Origin: Anaerolineae bacterium
Lineage (GTDB): Bacteria > Chloroflexota > Anaerolineae > 4572-78 > J111
DNA: 64,000 nucleotides
Reading direction: 5' to 3'
Assembly: GCA_023382535.1 (NCBI GenBank)
Contig: JAHDWA010000001.1
Span: forward strand, 496,001-560,000
Position numbers and translations under genes: made by a program. Below are positions 41,098 through 49,600 of the stretch, piece after piece. The stretch's first letter is position 1; every line of letters begins with the position of its first letter. The notes beneath the pieces were generated by a model. It searched no databases and was not told the origin of the DNA. It worked only from the letters and a program-made list of their open reading frames with translations.

Positions 41098-41550
41098 TTA
41101 TGGAGCAACCGGTTCAGTCTCGGTGGGTGGGCCGAAACGGCTGTAATAGTCATCAATGTAAGATCGAGTCTCAGCCAATGATTTGCCTTCTTGGGTCAAA
41201 CGCATCGTGTCACGCACGATATCGACGCAGATACTTCAGCCCAAGCCCATTTCATCCCAAATGACCGTTCCATCGGCACGGACCTCTTGGACAAAGCAGT
41301 CTTTCACGCTGGTGTGTCCCGATTGGCCACAGCCGCAGTAGCACGGAATTTTTTGCAGGTTTTCCTGGTTGGCCAGCGCGAATTGATAGGCTTCCCGCAC
41401 GGTCACCGGCGCGATCTGCATCTTCACTGGTAAGGATGCGGCGGGCGCGAGTTTCAATTCCGGCTTCGCTGAACCCGTCCAACAGGCGCTGGCGATTAGT
41501 GCGCCCAGGCCGGCCAGGAAAACCAGTCCAATCCATCGTTTCACTTGCAT
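41098..41550 (-). CDS. PCYCGC-motif lipoprotein with in-frame UGA, candidate selenoprotein
   Basis: From the ATG at 41550 the frame runs 104 codons to a TGA (41236-41238), then continues 45 codons to a TAA at 41098. The first part has a lipobox-like SAC (Cys 23), IPCYCGCGQSGH, and DCFV, the marks of the PCYCGC-motif family. After the TGA the frame reads SICVDI, then MRLTQEGKSLAETRSYIDDY, which is the family's usual C-terminal part. In Cys-containing relatives, as I recall them, this point reads GCxxCxxI, so the UGA replaces the first Cys of a CxxC pair (UxxC). The TAA lies 4 bp before the next gene's ATG, as expected of a tight operon. Alternative: a simple nonsense mutation. Confidence 0.7.
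41204..41238 (-). promoter_or_regulatory. Candidate bacterial SECIS hairpin after the UGA
   Basis: Counting from the UGA (41236-41238), a perfect 6-bp stem AUCGUG/CACGAU begins 16 nt downstream (41215-41220 with 41204-41209). Its 5-nt loop is CGUGA, with G in the second loop position, 22-26 nt after the UGA. A weaker lower stem (GCGU/GCGU with GU pairs) is possible with a 4-nt bulge. Spacing and loop G fit general rules for bacterial SECIS elements. Confidence 0.45.
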
Positions 41551-41708
41551 TCTCCCTTCACGGATTGATGAGTTTGAATATTTCAACTACTTTTATCGCC
41601 TGCCTTTCTGGACCTCGCCACTTTTGGAACGTGGTAACGGATGCACTGGTATGCGCCTATGGCACGTTCTCTCACATATCATATCAGAAGGCAGTGATAT
41701 TTGCTCCC

Positions 41709-41751
41709 AGTATATCTAATAGACGTAATCAGAATTAGTGACAAATGTCAC
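41709..41751 (-). promoter_or_regulatory. Promoter of the CuA operon with CRP/FNR-like box
   Basis: A minus-strand -10 TATACT (41714-41709) is preceded by the palindrome GTGA-CAAATG-TCAC (41738-41751). The palindrome centre would fall about 42 bp upstream of the predicted start, the classic class II position for a CRP/FNR-type activator. The leader to the ATG at 41550 is about 150 nt with no other feature seen. Confidence 0.5.
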
Positions 41752-41872
41752 TTTTATGCATGATATATGACACGTTTGAGATGCAACGTAGAGTAGCCGT
41801 AAAACACATCGGTTATGCCTTCAATAGTCAGATTAACGTCAGGCAGGTATAGGGAGCCAGGGTGTCGGCGTG

Positions 41873-41904
41873 TTCATACTTCGTTCATAAATTTGTGCTA
41901 TCTT
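41873..41904 (+). promoter_or_regulatory. TTCA-N7-TTCA promoter of the LysM/thioredoxin operon
   Basis: TTCA at 41873-41876 and 41884-41887 (11 bp apart), 6 nt, then TGTGCTATCTT with -10 TATCTT at 41899-41904. It nearly matches the element at 45821-45852 base for base over 30 positions. The transcript would cross the gene remnant at 41952-42158. Confidence 0.65.
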
Positions 41905-41951
41905 AAAAACCTACCATGAGGCAATCCATCAATTACTAGTCGGGGTTCTTT

Positions 41952-42158
41952 ATGACCCTTTTCCTCATTCTAGAGCTGGGCTATAGTCCTCTAATCCCCC
42001 TGTTTGAAAATTCGGATGAAACCCTGCACTACCCTTATATTAAACATTTAGCCAACAGACGAGGACTGCCGTTAGCCATTCCCGGCCAATTATGGGGCCA
42101 AGAAAGCACTCAGCCTCCGCTCTGCTATACCGCTAGCTGCCAGCACTTTATGGATTGA
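41952..42158 (+). pseudogene. N-terminal stub of a GT39-type membrane glycosyltransferase
   Basis: 68 codons begin with a hydrophobic segment then PLFENSDETLHYPYIKHLAN, PLAIPGQLWGQESTQPPLCY, a start typical of dolichyl-phosphate-mannose-type (ArnT/GT39-like) glycosyltransferases: an acidic loop with Asp-Glu, then QPPLYY. It ends at a stop where hundreds of residues should follow. The stub lies between a promoter and the next gene, so deletion probably fused that promoter to the LysM operon. Confidence 0.6.
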
Positions 42159-42182
42159 TAGTGTTCTTCTATAGGAAGATGC

Positions 42183-43370
42183 ATGAATCAATCCTTCGAT
42201 CAAAAACGACATCCGGGCGCTTTATCCCCAAGCTCATCCAGCCGGAACGCGCATTCCAATCGAGAGCAAGATGCGGCTGGTTGGTCGGTTCTAACCGGCT
42301 TGAGCCTAAAGCAAATCGCCCAAGCTGCGCCTTATCAACTCAAAAAATTCAGCGACGATGACATCCTGTTGAGTCGCGTCTTGCCCCATCTCATCGTGAT
42401 TTTATTAGTCGCCCTGGCTATCGGCCTGAGCAAGATGGAGTGGTCGTGGGGCCGAAACGGCGCGTTTCGGCCCCTCAAACCAACCTTAACCGAATCGGCT
42501 GTCACACCTGCCGCCGCACAAAGCGAAGCGCCGCTTATCTTACCCACCCAATTAGACAGGACGCGCAATGATATTATTTTCCCGGCGGCAGTGCCTCACA
42601 CGATTATCCCGGAACGCGCCCGCACGGAGATTGTCACTTACCAGGTTGAAACCGGGGACACGGTCTCAAGCATTGCGGCAAAATTTGGCTTGAGTCCGGA
42701 AACGATTGTCTGGGCTAACAGCGACCTGGAACGCAACCCGGACTTACTGAGCGTCGGCCAGGCGGTGGTTGTTTTGCCGGTCAACGGTGTGTATCATCAG
42801 GTGGGTGGGGGAGATACAATTGAGAGTATGGCCGCCACTTACAAGGTCGAACCGGCAGCGATTATCAACTACGCCCTCAACCAAATAGAGCCGGATGAGC
42901 CGGTGATCCAACCAGGGCAGTGGCTCGTTGTGCCGGGCGGCAGCAAACCTTACATTCCGCGCGCCGCCACGGTCTATGCCGGCCCTATGCCTGAAGGCGC
43001 CGAGACAGGCTCCGGCGCGTTTGGTTGGCCGGCTACCGGGGCGATCTTTCAGGATTATTGGAGTGGGCATCCGGCTCTGGACATTGCCGACCGGCTAGGT
43101 TCGCCGGTGGTCGCCGCAGACTCCTGTTATGTCGTCGCTGCAGGTTGGGATGATACCGGCTACGGTTACAAGGTTGTGCTTGACCACGGCAATGGCTATC
43201 AAACCTTGTATGCGCACCTGCAAGCTTACTATGTGGAAGCAGGCGACAATGTGGCCAAGGGCCAACCCATCGGCGAAATGGGCAGCAGCGGCAACTCGAC
43301 CGGCCCCCACACCCATTTTGAAATCAGGCAGGGCACGATCCAACGCAATCCGTTTGGGTTTTTGCCATAA
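42183..43370 (+). CDS. LysM-domain M23 peptidase, membrane-anchored
   Basis: This 395-aa protein has a cytoplasmic N-terminal stretch and one membrane segment (about 62-82). Two LysM modules follow (YQVETGDTVSSIAAKFGL...VGQAVVVLP and YHQVGGGDTIESMAATYKV...GQWLVVPG), then an M23 peptidase domain with HPALDIADRLG (HxxxD), GNGYQTLYAHL and THTHFEIRQG (HxH). It should bind and cut, or remodel, peptidoglycan. It heads a plus-strand operon with TlpA-, DsbA- and CcdA-type genes. ATG at 42183 is weakly supported by a GGAAG stretch. Its promoter has the shared 11-bp direct repeat. Confidence 0.87.
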   Translation: MNQSFDQKRHPGALSPSSSSRNAHSNREQDAAGWSVLTGLSLKQIAQAAPYQLKKFSDDDILLSRVLPHLIVILLVALAIGLSKMEWSWGRNGAFRPLKPTLTESAVTPAAAQSEAPLILPTQLDRTRNDIIFPAAVPHTIIPERARTEIVTYQVETGDTVSSIAAKFGLSPETIVWANSDLERNPDLLSVGQAVVVLPVNGVYHQVGGGDTIESMAATYKVEPAAIINYALNQIEPDEPVIQPGQWLVVPGGSKPYIPRAATVYAGPMPEGAETGSGAFGWPATGAIFQDYWSGHPALDIADRLGSPVVAADSCYVVAAGWDDTGYGYKVVLDHGNGYQTLYAHLQAYYVEAGDNVAKGQPIGEMGSSGNSTGPHTHFEIRQGTIQRNPFGFLP

Positions 43371-43387
43371 TTTAGGAGATGATTGAG

Positions 43388-44008
43388 ATGCGTGAACCAA
43401 TTTCCACCCCACAAACCGCCGGCGAGGCTGCTCCTCACGGCAGGCCAAAGCCAGGCTTTAGGCGCAGCCTGGGGATAGTCCTGGGCATTTTAGCCATCTT
43501 GGCCTTTATGGCGGTGTTCGGCTGGAAACTTTATGATAGCGCCCAGGGTCAGATCAAAAGCGGCTTGGCCCCTGACTTTACCCTGACCCTCTTTGACGGT
43601 AGTCCACTCACCTTATCACAACTGCGCGGCCAAGTCGTGGTGATTAATTTCTGGGCTTCGTGGTGTGTGCCCTGCCGCGATGAAGCGCCGGTTCTGGAGC
43701 AGACCTGGCGGCGCTACCGTGACCGAGGGGTGCTCTTCATTGGCGTTGACTACCTGGATACGGACAAAGAGGCGTTAGCCTTCATCGAAGAGTTCACCAT
43801 CACCTACCCCAATGGCCCCGACCTGGGGACCCGGATCGCTAAAGATTACCGCATCGCCGGCGTGCCGGAAACTTTCTTCATCGCCAAAGATGGCCGGGTG
43901 GCCGACCTGCAAATCGGCCCCTTAACGGAAGATCGGCTGGTGAACATCATTGAACTGCTGCTCCAAGAACAATTGCCTCAAACTAAAGATGAAAGGACCT
44001 TAAGATGA
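43388..44008 (+). CDS. TlpA/ResA-like membrane-anchored thioredoxin
   Basis: This 206-aa protein has one membrane anchor (about 28-46) and a periplasmic thioredoxin fold with WASWCVPCRDEAP (C93, C96) and the cis-Pro block GVPETFFI. TlpA/ResA proteins reduce disulfides, notably in apocytochrome c and CuA proteins. The start at 43388 has AGGAG 9 nt upstream, while the ATG three codons earlier abuts it. It overlaps the DsbA-like gene by 4 bp (ATGA), and CcdA follows, giving a complete periplasmic thiol relay. The relay suits the c-type cytochromes and CuA proteins of this window. Confidence 0.9.
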   Translation: MREPISTPQTAGEAAPHGRPKPGFRRSLGIVLGILAILAFMAVFGWKLYDSAQGQIKSGLAPDFTLTLFDGSPLTLSQLRGQVVVINFWASWCVPCRDEAPVLEQTWRRYRDRGVLFIGVDYLDTDKEALAFIEEFTITYPNGPDLGTRIAKDYRIAGVPETFFIAKDGRVADLQIGPLTEDRLVNIIELLLQEQLPQTKDERTLR

Positions 44009-45024
44009 GCGTCGAAGAGAAGATTAATTCCCCGGCTGAACCGGGAACCTCAGAGAAAGACAAACCAGAAGCGCAGCCAGACGAGTTGGAAACGCCGATT
44101 TCAGCTAGCGACCGTCTAGACGAAGCTTTGCCGGGCGCGTCTGAAACACCAGACTCGCCTGGCACATTTGCCGCAGACGTTCCACCGGGTGACCTGGAGA
44201 CACCTCCCTCAACCTTTAGCCGCCTGGCCGAGGTTGCACCGGCTAACGGACGGGCCGGCAGCCAGGCTCATGCCTGGCGTTACCTTATTACCGGGATGGC
44301 TCTGGCAATCCTGGCGATGGTACTGGGCGCTACGTTAGGCTACCTGGCTCGACCGGCCCTGGACTCAGCTTCCTCTTTGGCCGCGATTGCCCCCAGGCCC
44401 CTTGATGCAACCACGTCTGTTGCGACGAGTTCAGCGGCGACTCCTCCACCAGCCAAGGCTCCCACCGACTTGATTATAGAAGTCGTTCAGACCGGCGGCC
44501 ATAGCCAGGGATCGCCGGACGCGCCGGTGGTCATCGTCGAGTACAGCGACTTTCAGTGCCCTTACTGCGGGCGTTATTTCAAAGAGGTCGAAAGTCGGCT
44601 CAAAGAGACCTATGTCAAAAACGGCCAGGTGCGCCTGATCTATAAGCATTATGCTTTTTTGGGGCAGGAATCGGTCTGGGCGGCCCTGGCCTCAGAGTGC
44701 GCAGGAGAGCAAAACAAATTTTGGGAATACCACAATGTGATTTTTTCCCGGCAATCGGGTGAAAATCAAGGCGCCTTTAGCCCAGACAATTTGAAATCCT
44801 GGGCGGCGGAATTGAAACTCGACCCGGCTGCCTTCAACCAGTGCTTTGACTCCGGCAAATACCTGGACGTGGTGCAAGCCAACACCCAGGAAGGCAAGCA
44901 ACTGGGCATCCAGGGAACACCGGGCTTTTTCGTCAACGATGTTCCGATAAGCGGAGCGCAACCGTTTGAAGTTTTCCAGCAAGTAATCGAGGAGAAACTA
45001 AAAGCCTCTGGCCAAACGAATTAA
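44005..45024 (+). CDS. DsbA-family (DsbG/BdbD-like) thiol-disulfide protein
   Basis: This 339-aa protein has a disordered acidic N-terminus (1-90), a membrane segment (about 93-115), an Ala/Pro linker and a thioredoxin-fold domain with an inserted helical part. The active site is SDFQCPYCGRYF (C185, C188). VRLIYKHYAFLGQES, ACAGEQNKFWEYHNVIF-like and GTPGFFVN with cis-Pro are typical of BdbD/DsbA relatives in Gram-positive and Chloroflexi-like bacteria. It would oxidise or isomerise disulfides outside the membrane. Translationally coupled to the TlpA gene. The long acidic cytoplasmic tail is unusual. Confidence 0.88.
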   Translation: MSVEEKINSPAEPGTSEKDKPEAQPDELETPISASDRLDEALPGASETPDSPGTFAADVPPGDLETPPSTFSRLAEVAPANGRAGSQAHAWRYLITGMALAILAMVLGATLGYLARPALDSASSLAAIAPRPLDATTSVATSSAATPPPAKAPTDLIIEVVQTGGHSQGSPDAPVVIVEYSDFQCPYCGRYFKEVESRLKETYVKNGQVRLIYKHYAFLGQESVWAALASECAGEQNKFWEYHNVIFSRQSGENQGAFSPDNLKSWAAELKLDPAAFNQCFDSGKYLDVVQANTQEGKQLGIQGTPGFFVNDVPISGAQPFEVFQQVIEEKLKASGQTN

Positions 45025-45048
45025 TGTTAACTGCCAGGAGACGGTTTG

Positions 45049-45759
45049 ATGGGCTTTGAAAAAATCACTTTGCTTGCCGCTTTTTTAGCGGGATTACTCT
45101 CCTTCATATCTCCTTGCGTGTTACCGCTCATTCCGGTTTACCTCGGTTACTTGAGCGGCTCAACCATTGCCGGTGATAAGCCGCCGCCTCGAAAATTGGT
45201 CTTCTCCCACGCCTTGATGTTCGTTGTTGTCTTCGGCGTACCGGTTGGTTTCCTGGGTGGGCTGTTAGGCAAATTTTCTGATTATCTGGCCTGGGCGGGG
45301 GGAATTTTGTTGATTTTCTTCGGCCTGCACACCATGGGCATTATCACCATTCCTTTCTTTAACATGCAGAAACGGCTGGAATATGGGCAGGGCCAGACTC
45401 CCAGCTATGCCCGCAGCGCCCTGGTAGGGATGACTTTCGCCGCCGGTTGGACGCCTTGTATCGGCCCACTCCTCGGCGCAATTTTAACCCTGGCCATCCA
45501 GGGACAAAATGTTGGTCTGGCCATGCTGTATCTCTTTGTCTATTCGATGGGGTTAGCCGTACCTTTCCTGGCGACAGCCTGGCTGCTGACAACGGCGACC
45601 AACCGTCTTCGAATGCTCAACCGGCACATGGGATTGATTGAACGGGTTAGCGGCGCCTTTATCCTGATTGTTGGGGTGATGGTGGTTACCGGCACTTTGA
45701 CTCTTCTAAACACCTACGCCAATCGAATTGTGCCGGCCTGGCTGCTTGAAAATCTTTAA
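45049..45759 (+). CDS. ccdA: CcdA/DsbD-type membrane thiol-electron transporter
   Basis: This 236-aa protein has six membrane segments and the two conserved Cys: SFISPCVLPLIPVYLGYLSG in the first helix and GWTPCIGPLLGAIL in the fourth. CcdA passes electrons from cytoplasmic thioredoxin to periplasmic TlpA-like proteins, which are encoded two genes upstream. The ATG at 45049 has AGGAG 8 nt away; a TTG one codon earlier is rejected. It is the last gene of the thiol operon. Confidence 0.92.
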   Translation: MGFEKITLLAAFLAGLLSFISPCVLPLIPVYLGYLSGSTIAGDKPPPRKLVFSHALMFVVVFGVPVGFLGGLLGKFSDYLAWAGGILLIFFGLHTMGIITIPFFNMQKRLEYGQGQTPSYARSALVGMTFAAGWTPCIGPLLGAILTLAIQGQNVGLAMLYLFVYSMGLAVPFLATAWLLTTATNRLRMLNRHMGLIERVSGAFILIVGVMVVTGTLTLLNTYANRIVPAWLLENL

Positions 45760-45820
45760 GGTTGTCCTCCTCATATTCAGCCAAATCGCTGTTTGAGTTA
45801 ATTCATAAAAACTTGCTCTA

Positions 45821-45852
45821 TTCATCTTTTGTTCAGAAATCTGTGCTATCCT
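45821..45852 (+). promoter_or_regulatory. TTCA-N7-TTCA promoter of the DUF3105 gene
   Basis: TTCA at 45821-45824 and 45832-45835, 6 nt, then TGTGCTATCCT with -10 TATCCT (45847-45852). It is almost identical to 41873-41904. The leader before the TTG start is about 145 nt. Confidence 0.65.
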
Positions 45853-46005
45853 GACAGGTGATAAACCGGGTTTTTCCTGTTTAGCCGCCAAACCAGCGTC
45901 CCCTTTACCCGGCCCACTTATCCACTCTCGCCCAATAATTGCTGCAAAGTTTTTAGGTGATACCATTCCAGGTACACAAATCAATAATAGATAGGGGGAC
46001 AGACT

Positions 46006-46611
46006 TTGAGCGCATCTAAACGTTCTTCTTTCAGGGAATTGCCCGGCTCACGCCAGGCCAGCCGGTCAAGTAGTTACCGGCTCTGGCTTTTGGGGATGGT
46101 GGGCGTCAGCCTGTTGATCGCGGTCGGGGCGGCTTTCTTGATATTTAATAACCCACCCTCAACTACCCCAATTGAGGGGGTGGTTACCTTCGCCGGATTG
46201 CCCCGTGGCCATGAAGAGGGGCCACAAACCTATCCGCAGACGCCGCCCGCGGGCGGCGTCCACAATCCTGCCTGGCAAAACTGCGGTATTTATGACCAGC
46301 CCATTCCTAATGAGCAAGGGGTTCATTCACTGGAGCATGGGGCTGCCTGGATCACTTACCAACCGAACCTGCCGGCTGAAGCTGTCGAACAATTACGCGC
46401 CCTGTCACGGGACCGGGGTTTTGCCCTGCTATCGCCCTACCCAGACCTGCCGGCCCCCATTGTGGCCTCGGCCTGGGGCGTACAGCTTAAGGCTGACAGC
46501 GCGGTAGACCCTCGTTTAGAAGCGTTTCTCACCCGCTATTTACAAGGACCGCAAACGCCCGAACCCGGCGCGCCCTGCACGGGCGGAGTGGGCACGCTGG
46601 TGGAGAGTTAG
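46006..46611 (+). CDS. DUF3105 membrane-anchored protein
   Basis: This 201-aa protein has one membrane segment (about 24-46) and an extracytoplasmic DUF3105 domain: the conserved GGVHNPAWQNCGIYDQPIPNE, VHSLEHGAAWITYQP and a C-terminal PCTGGVG. The His, Cys and Glu residues could bind a metal, but no reaction is established for the family. TTG start with a GGGGGA stretch upstream. In Chloroflexota and Actinobacteria such genes often lie near DsbA/CcdA or copper genes, as here. It has its own direct-repeat promoter. Two unrelated-looking giant genes follow immediately. Confidence 0.82.
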   Translation: MSASKRSSFRELPGSRQASRSSSYRLWLLGMVGVSLLIAVGAAFLIFNNPPSTTPIEGVVTFAGLPRGHEEGPQTYPQTPPAGGVHNPAWQNCGIYDQPIPNEQGVHSLEHGAAWITYQPNLPAEAVEQLRALSRDRGFALLSPYPDLPAPIVASAWGVQLKADSAVDPRLEAFLTRYLQGPQTPEPGAPCTGGVGTLVES

Positions 46612-46644
46612 AATAGTCATACGTTAGCCCTGAAGGAGATAACT

Positions 46645-49600
46645 ATGGATAATCTCAATGTAGCAACTGCTCTGTTGCAACTCACCGGTAATCTTTCCCC
46701 GGTAGCAGGCTCAACAAAAAGACAGCTTTCACAATTGAGAAAGGATCTAATTGATGTGCTCCAGTCTCAGTCATTACCGGAGATTTTAGCGCCAGGCTCG
46801 AGAAATTTGCAGGCAATATTTTCCAGCGAGCCATTTATAACAAAAAATGCAATCAATTCGATAGACGAGATAGTGAGCAAAATTCAGCCCGTACCGGAAA
46901 GAGAAACTCTACCGTCAGACATAAAGGTATTCCGAAGAGAAGTTCCCCTTATAACCAGTCAGCATTCCTCCTCAGTGCCAAAATGGGCGGCAGGTCAAAA
47001 GATCAGCTACACCCTGGGTCCTTTTACTGACAATTTTGGAAAATTGTTCTGGTTTGATTTTTACCACATCAAACGTCAGATAAAAGTAGCACGTGGTAAT
47101 GCAGGGGCCATTTTCCTTACCATTCCTGTAAAAGGTTTTTTATCTGTGAGCAATACTTACAGCCTGGATAAAGGAAGCATTTGGTTTGTTTCTAATCATC
47201 TTTCAGCATCAGCGCCGGCAGGGGCTTATACCGGATTAAGCATAAAAAAGGGCAAACTCAGGATCGATGGAGCGGTAAGTATTTCCGGAGACACCATTCT
47301 CATCGGAAATAATGATTCCTGCAAGTTAGAATTAGAACTTGATCAGCCTTCGGATGCGCCCGCCCTGGATACGAACACCGGGGATGACGCCAAACAAATG
47401 GATATCACTTTGCCGGGGAAAGTAAATTTAGTGTGCAATCCCGGTGCAATTACTCTAACGCAAAGTGATCCTATGGCCTTGAAAATATATGGAGATGAAT
47501 ACAAGTTTACGTATGCCAGTCAGGCCAGCCAGTTCGATTCCGTTATTAATCGCATCTTAGTTCCTTTTAATCCCAATGTGAACAGGGTAACGATAACAAA
47601 TGTACAATCACAGTTGTTTCAACCGGAGCAAGCTGCTTTGATCAAACTCAGTGCCTGGGCGCTGCCGGTTACCTTAACGGGAAACATTAATCAATTAGGC
47701 GAAGCATCCGGCAGCGGTGCCATATGCTTTATAACCGATGAAGGTTTGCTGGCAACGTGGAAGGGATTTGAAAAAGGCCCGGCCAAATTAAAAAAATGTT
47801 ACCTGATGGCTGAACCAGGGCGCATCGCCTTAACCGCTACACAAGCATTTGTACGGGATGGAAGACAACAATTCGAACTGTGGGAAGAAAACAACCCAAC
47901 TAAAAAAATCCGCGCACAGGCTAACTTAAATTATCCCAAACAATTTACCGTCCTATACAACAGCTTGTCGAATGGCAACGAGACGGTGATGCTCATGGAA
48001 TTAAAATCAAATTTCACAGTTGACCGGCCATTAAGAGCAGACAGCCAGAGACTGAAAATACATACGGATAAAACCGAGCTGGTATTGATCGAAATAAAAT
48101 CTGTCAAGTATGTATTTATACAAGCGAAAGATGTACTGCAGAGGCTAATAGCCAATAAATTATTGGAAGAATTACATCCTATTGCCTTTGCGTTATCCAA
48201 TGCGCTTATCAAAACTACGCCTGTGGATGATTTATATCTCACAGGCATTTTGGAAAATGAAAAAAAGATCAATAAAGGCGCAGTGGCGATAGTATGTCAT
48301 ATCTATAACTTAATACCATCTCTACCTGATCCTTATGTTTCTTCTTATAAAATAGCGTTTAGCGGGGATTATTACAGAGAGAGGGTAAGCTCTACAACAG
48401 GGTATGGTGGATATAAAAGTGCATCCGGTGTTAGTTTACTGAGTTTCATCCAATGGCCTGTTCCGGATAAGCCGTTAACAACTTTCGCATTTGTTGAAAC
48501 AAACCCCGGCGACTTGCAGGTAGCGATGTCATTGCCAGAACGTCCTGCCCATCAAAACATCGATGTTTTAAGTTCTGGTGAAGTAACTTATCCAAAAGAC
48601 CAGGGAACCGCTGCTCAAAATCCTCAAACATTTCTTCCTTACAGGATAAAGATTTCCCAAGTACAGGAAGTAACAGAAGAAGACGAAACCAACTCTCAGA
48701 ATCTGCGCAGTTATTTTGACGACGTGTTGCATACTTCCCAGGAACAGATTTATATGCTAGATGTCTCAACCAATGCAGATTTGCTGGGTGTAGGCTTAAA
48801 CATATTCGGAAGAAGGGATGATCATAACAGAGAAGCATTAGCCGCTTCCTCAAGCAAATTTCCATTTATAGTCGTAGGGGTAGATTTAAGCACATTTGCA
48901 GCCAACACCAAGCTATACACGCTACCACAAATTCAATGGGAACCGATTCGGACGATCCAGAATCCGGAGGTAAAGCCATACCCTTTCCCCTCGCCCGCCA
49001 CATCTCCTGATACCGGAGCCCCGACAATTATTGGAACAGAAGTGTATGATCTCGTTCCGATTGCGCCCAGGGCTGTAGTTAATAAAATCATAACTGCATA
49101 CAATCATAAAACTAACCCTGCTAAAGTCGCCGGCTTATTCACGCTGCCTTTTGGCATGAAGGTGGTGGCGCTTTGGGACAATGCGTTTGATAATTCAAAA
49201 CAAGGCGCATCTATTTCACTGAACCAACCTAAATTCGAGAAAGATAAAGTTGAAGGCGGTATTCAAATATCTGTCCTGGCAACCAGTCCTGATATAGGGG
49301 ACGATTTTGAAACAGCGGGATTCAAAGGGGCTACTATCCAAACACGGAACCTGATTGAATTATTAACCGGCAATATTCCCTTAGATGATGAAGGCAAGCC
49401 CCTAAGTGTATTAGGCCCTGTTGTCGATACGATATTTAATAATGAATTTAAACCGGGCGGCGCTAATCAGAGAGTGCCTGTCCACAGGATTGATTTTTCC
49501 GGTTATGGGGCTACGTTGTTTAGCAACTGGCTGAATCCTAATGCTGCAATTGCGGCAACAAGTCAGGCCAGATTTGACGTATGGATCGGTAGAACCTCTC

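Noticed and set aside
41156..41236. Upstream ATG at 41156 as the cupredoxin start
   Set aside because: It lies in the coding end of the PCYCGC gene, adds a non-signal extension, and the ATG at 41093 follows that gene's TAA by 4 bp.
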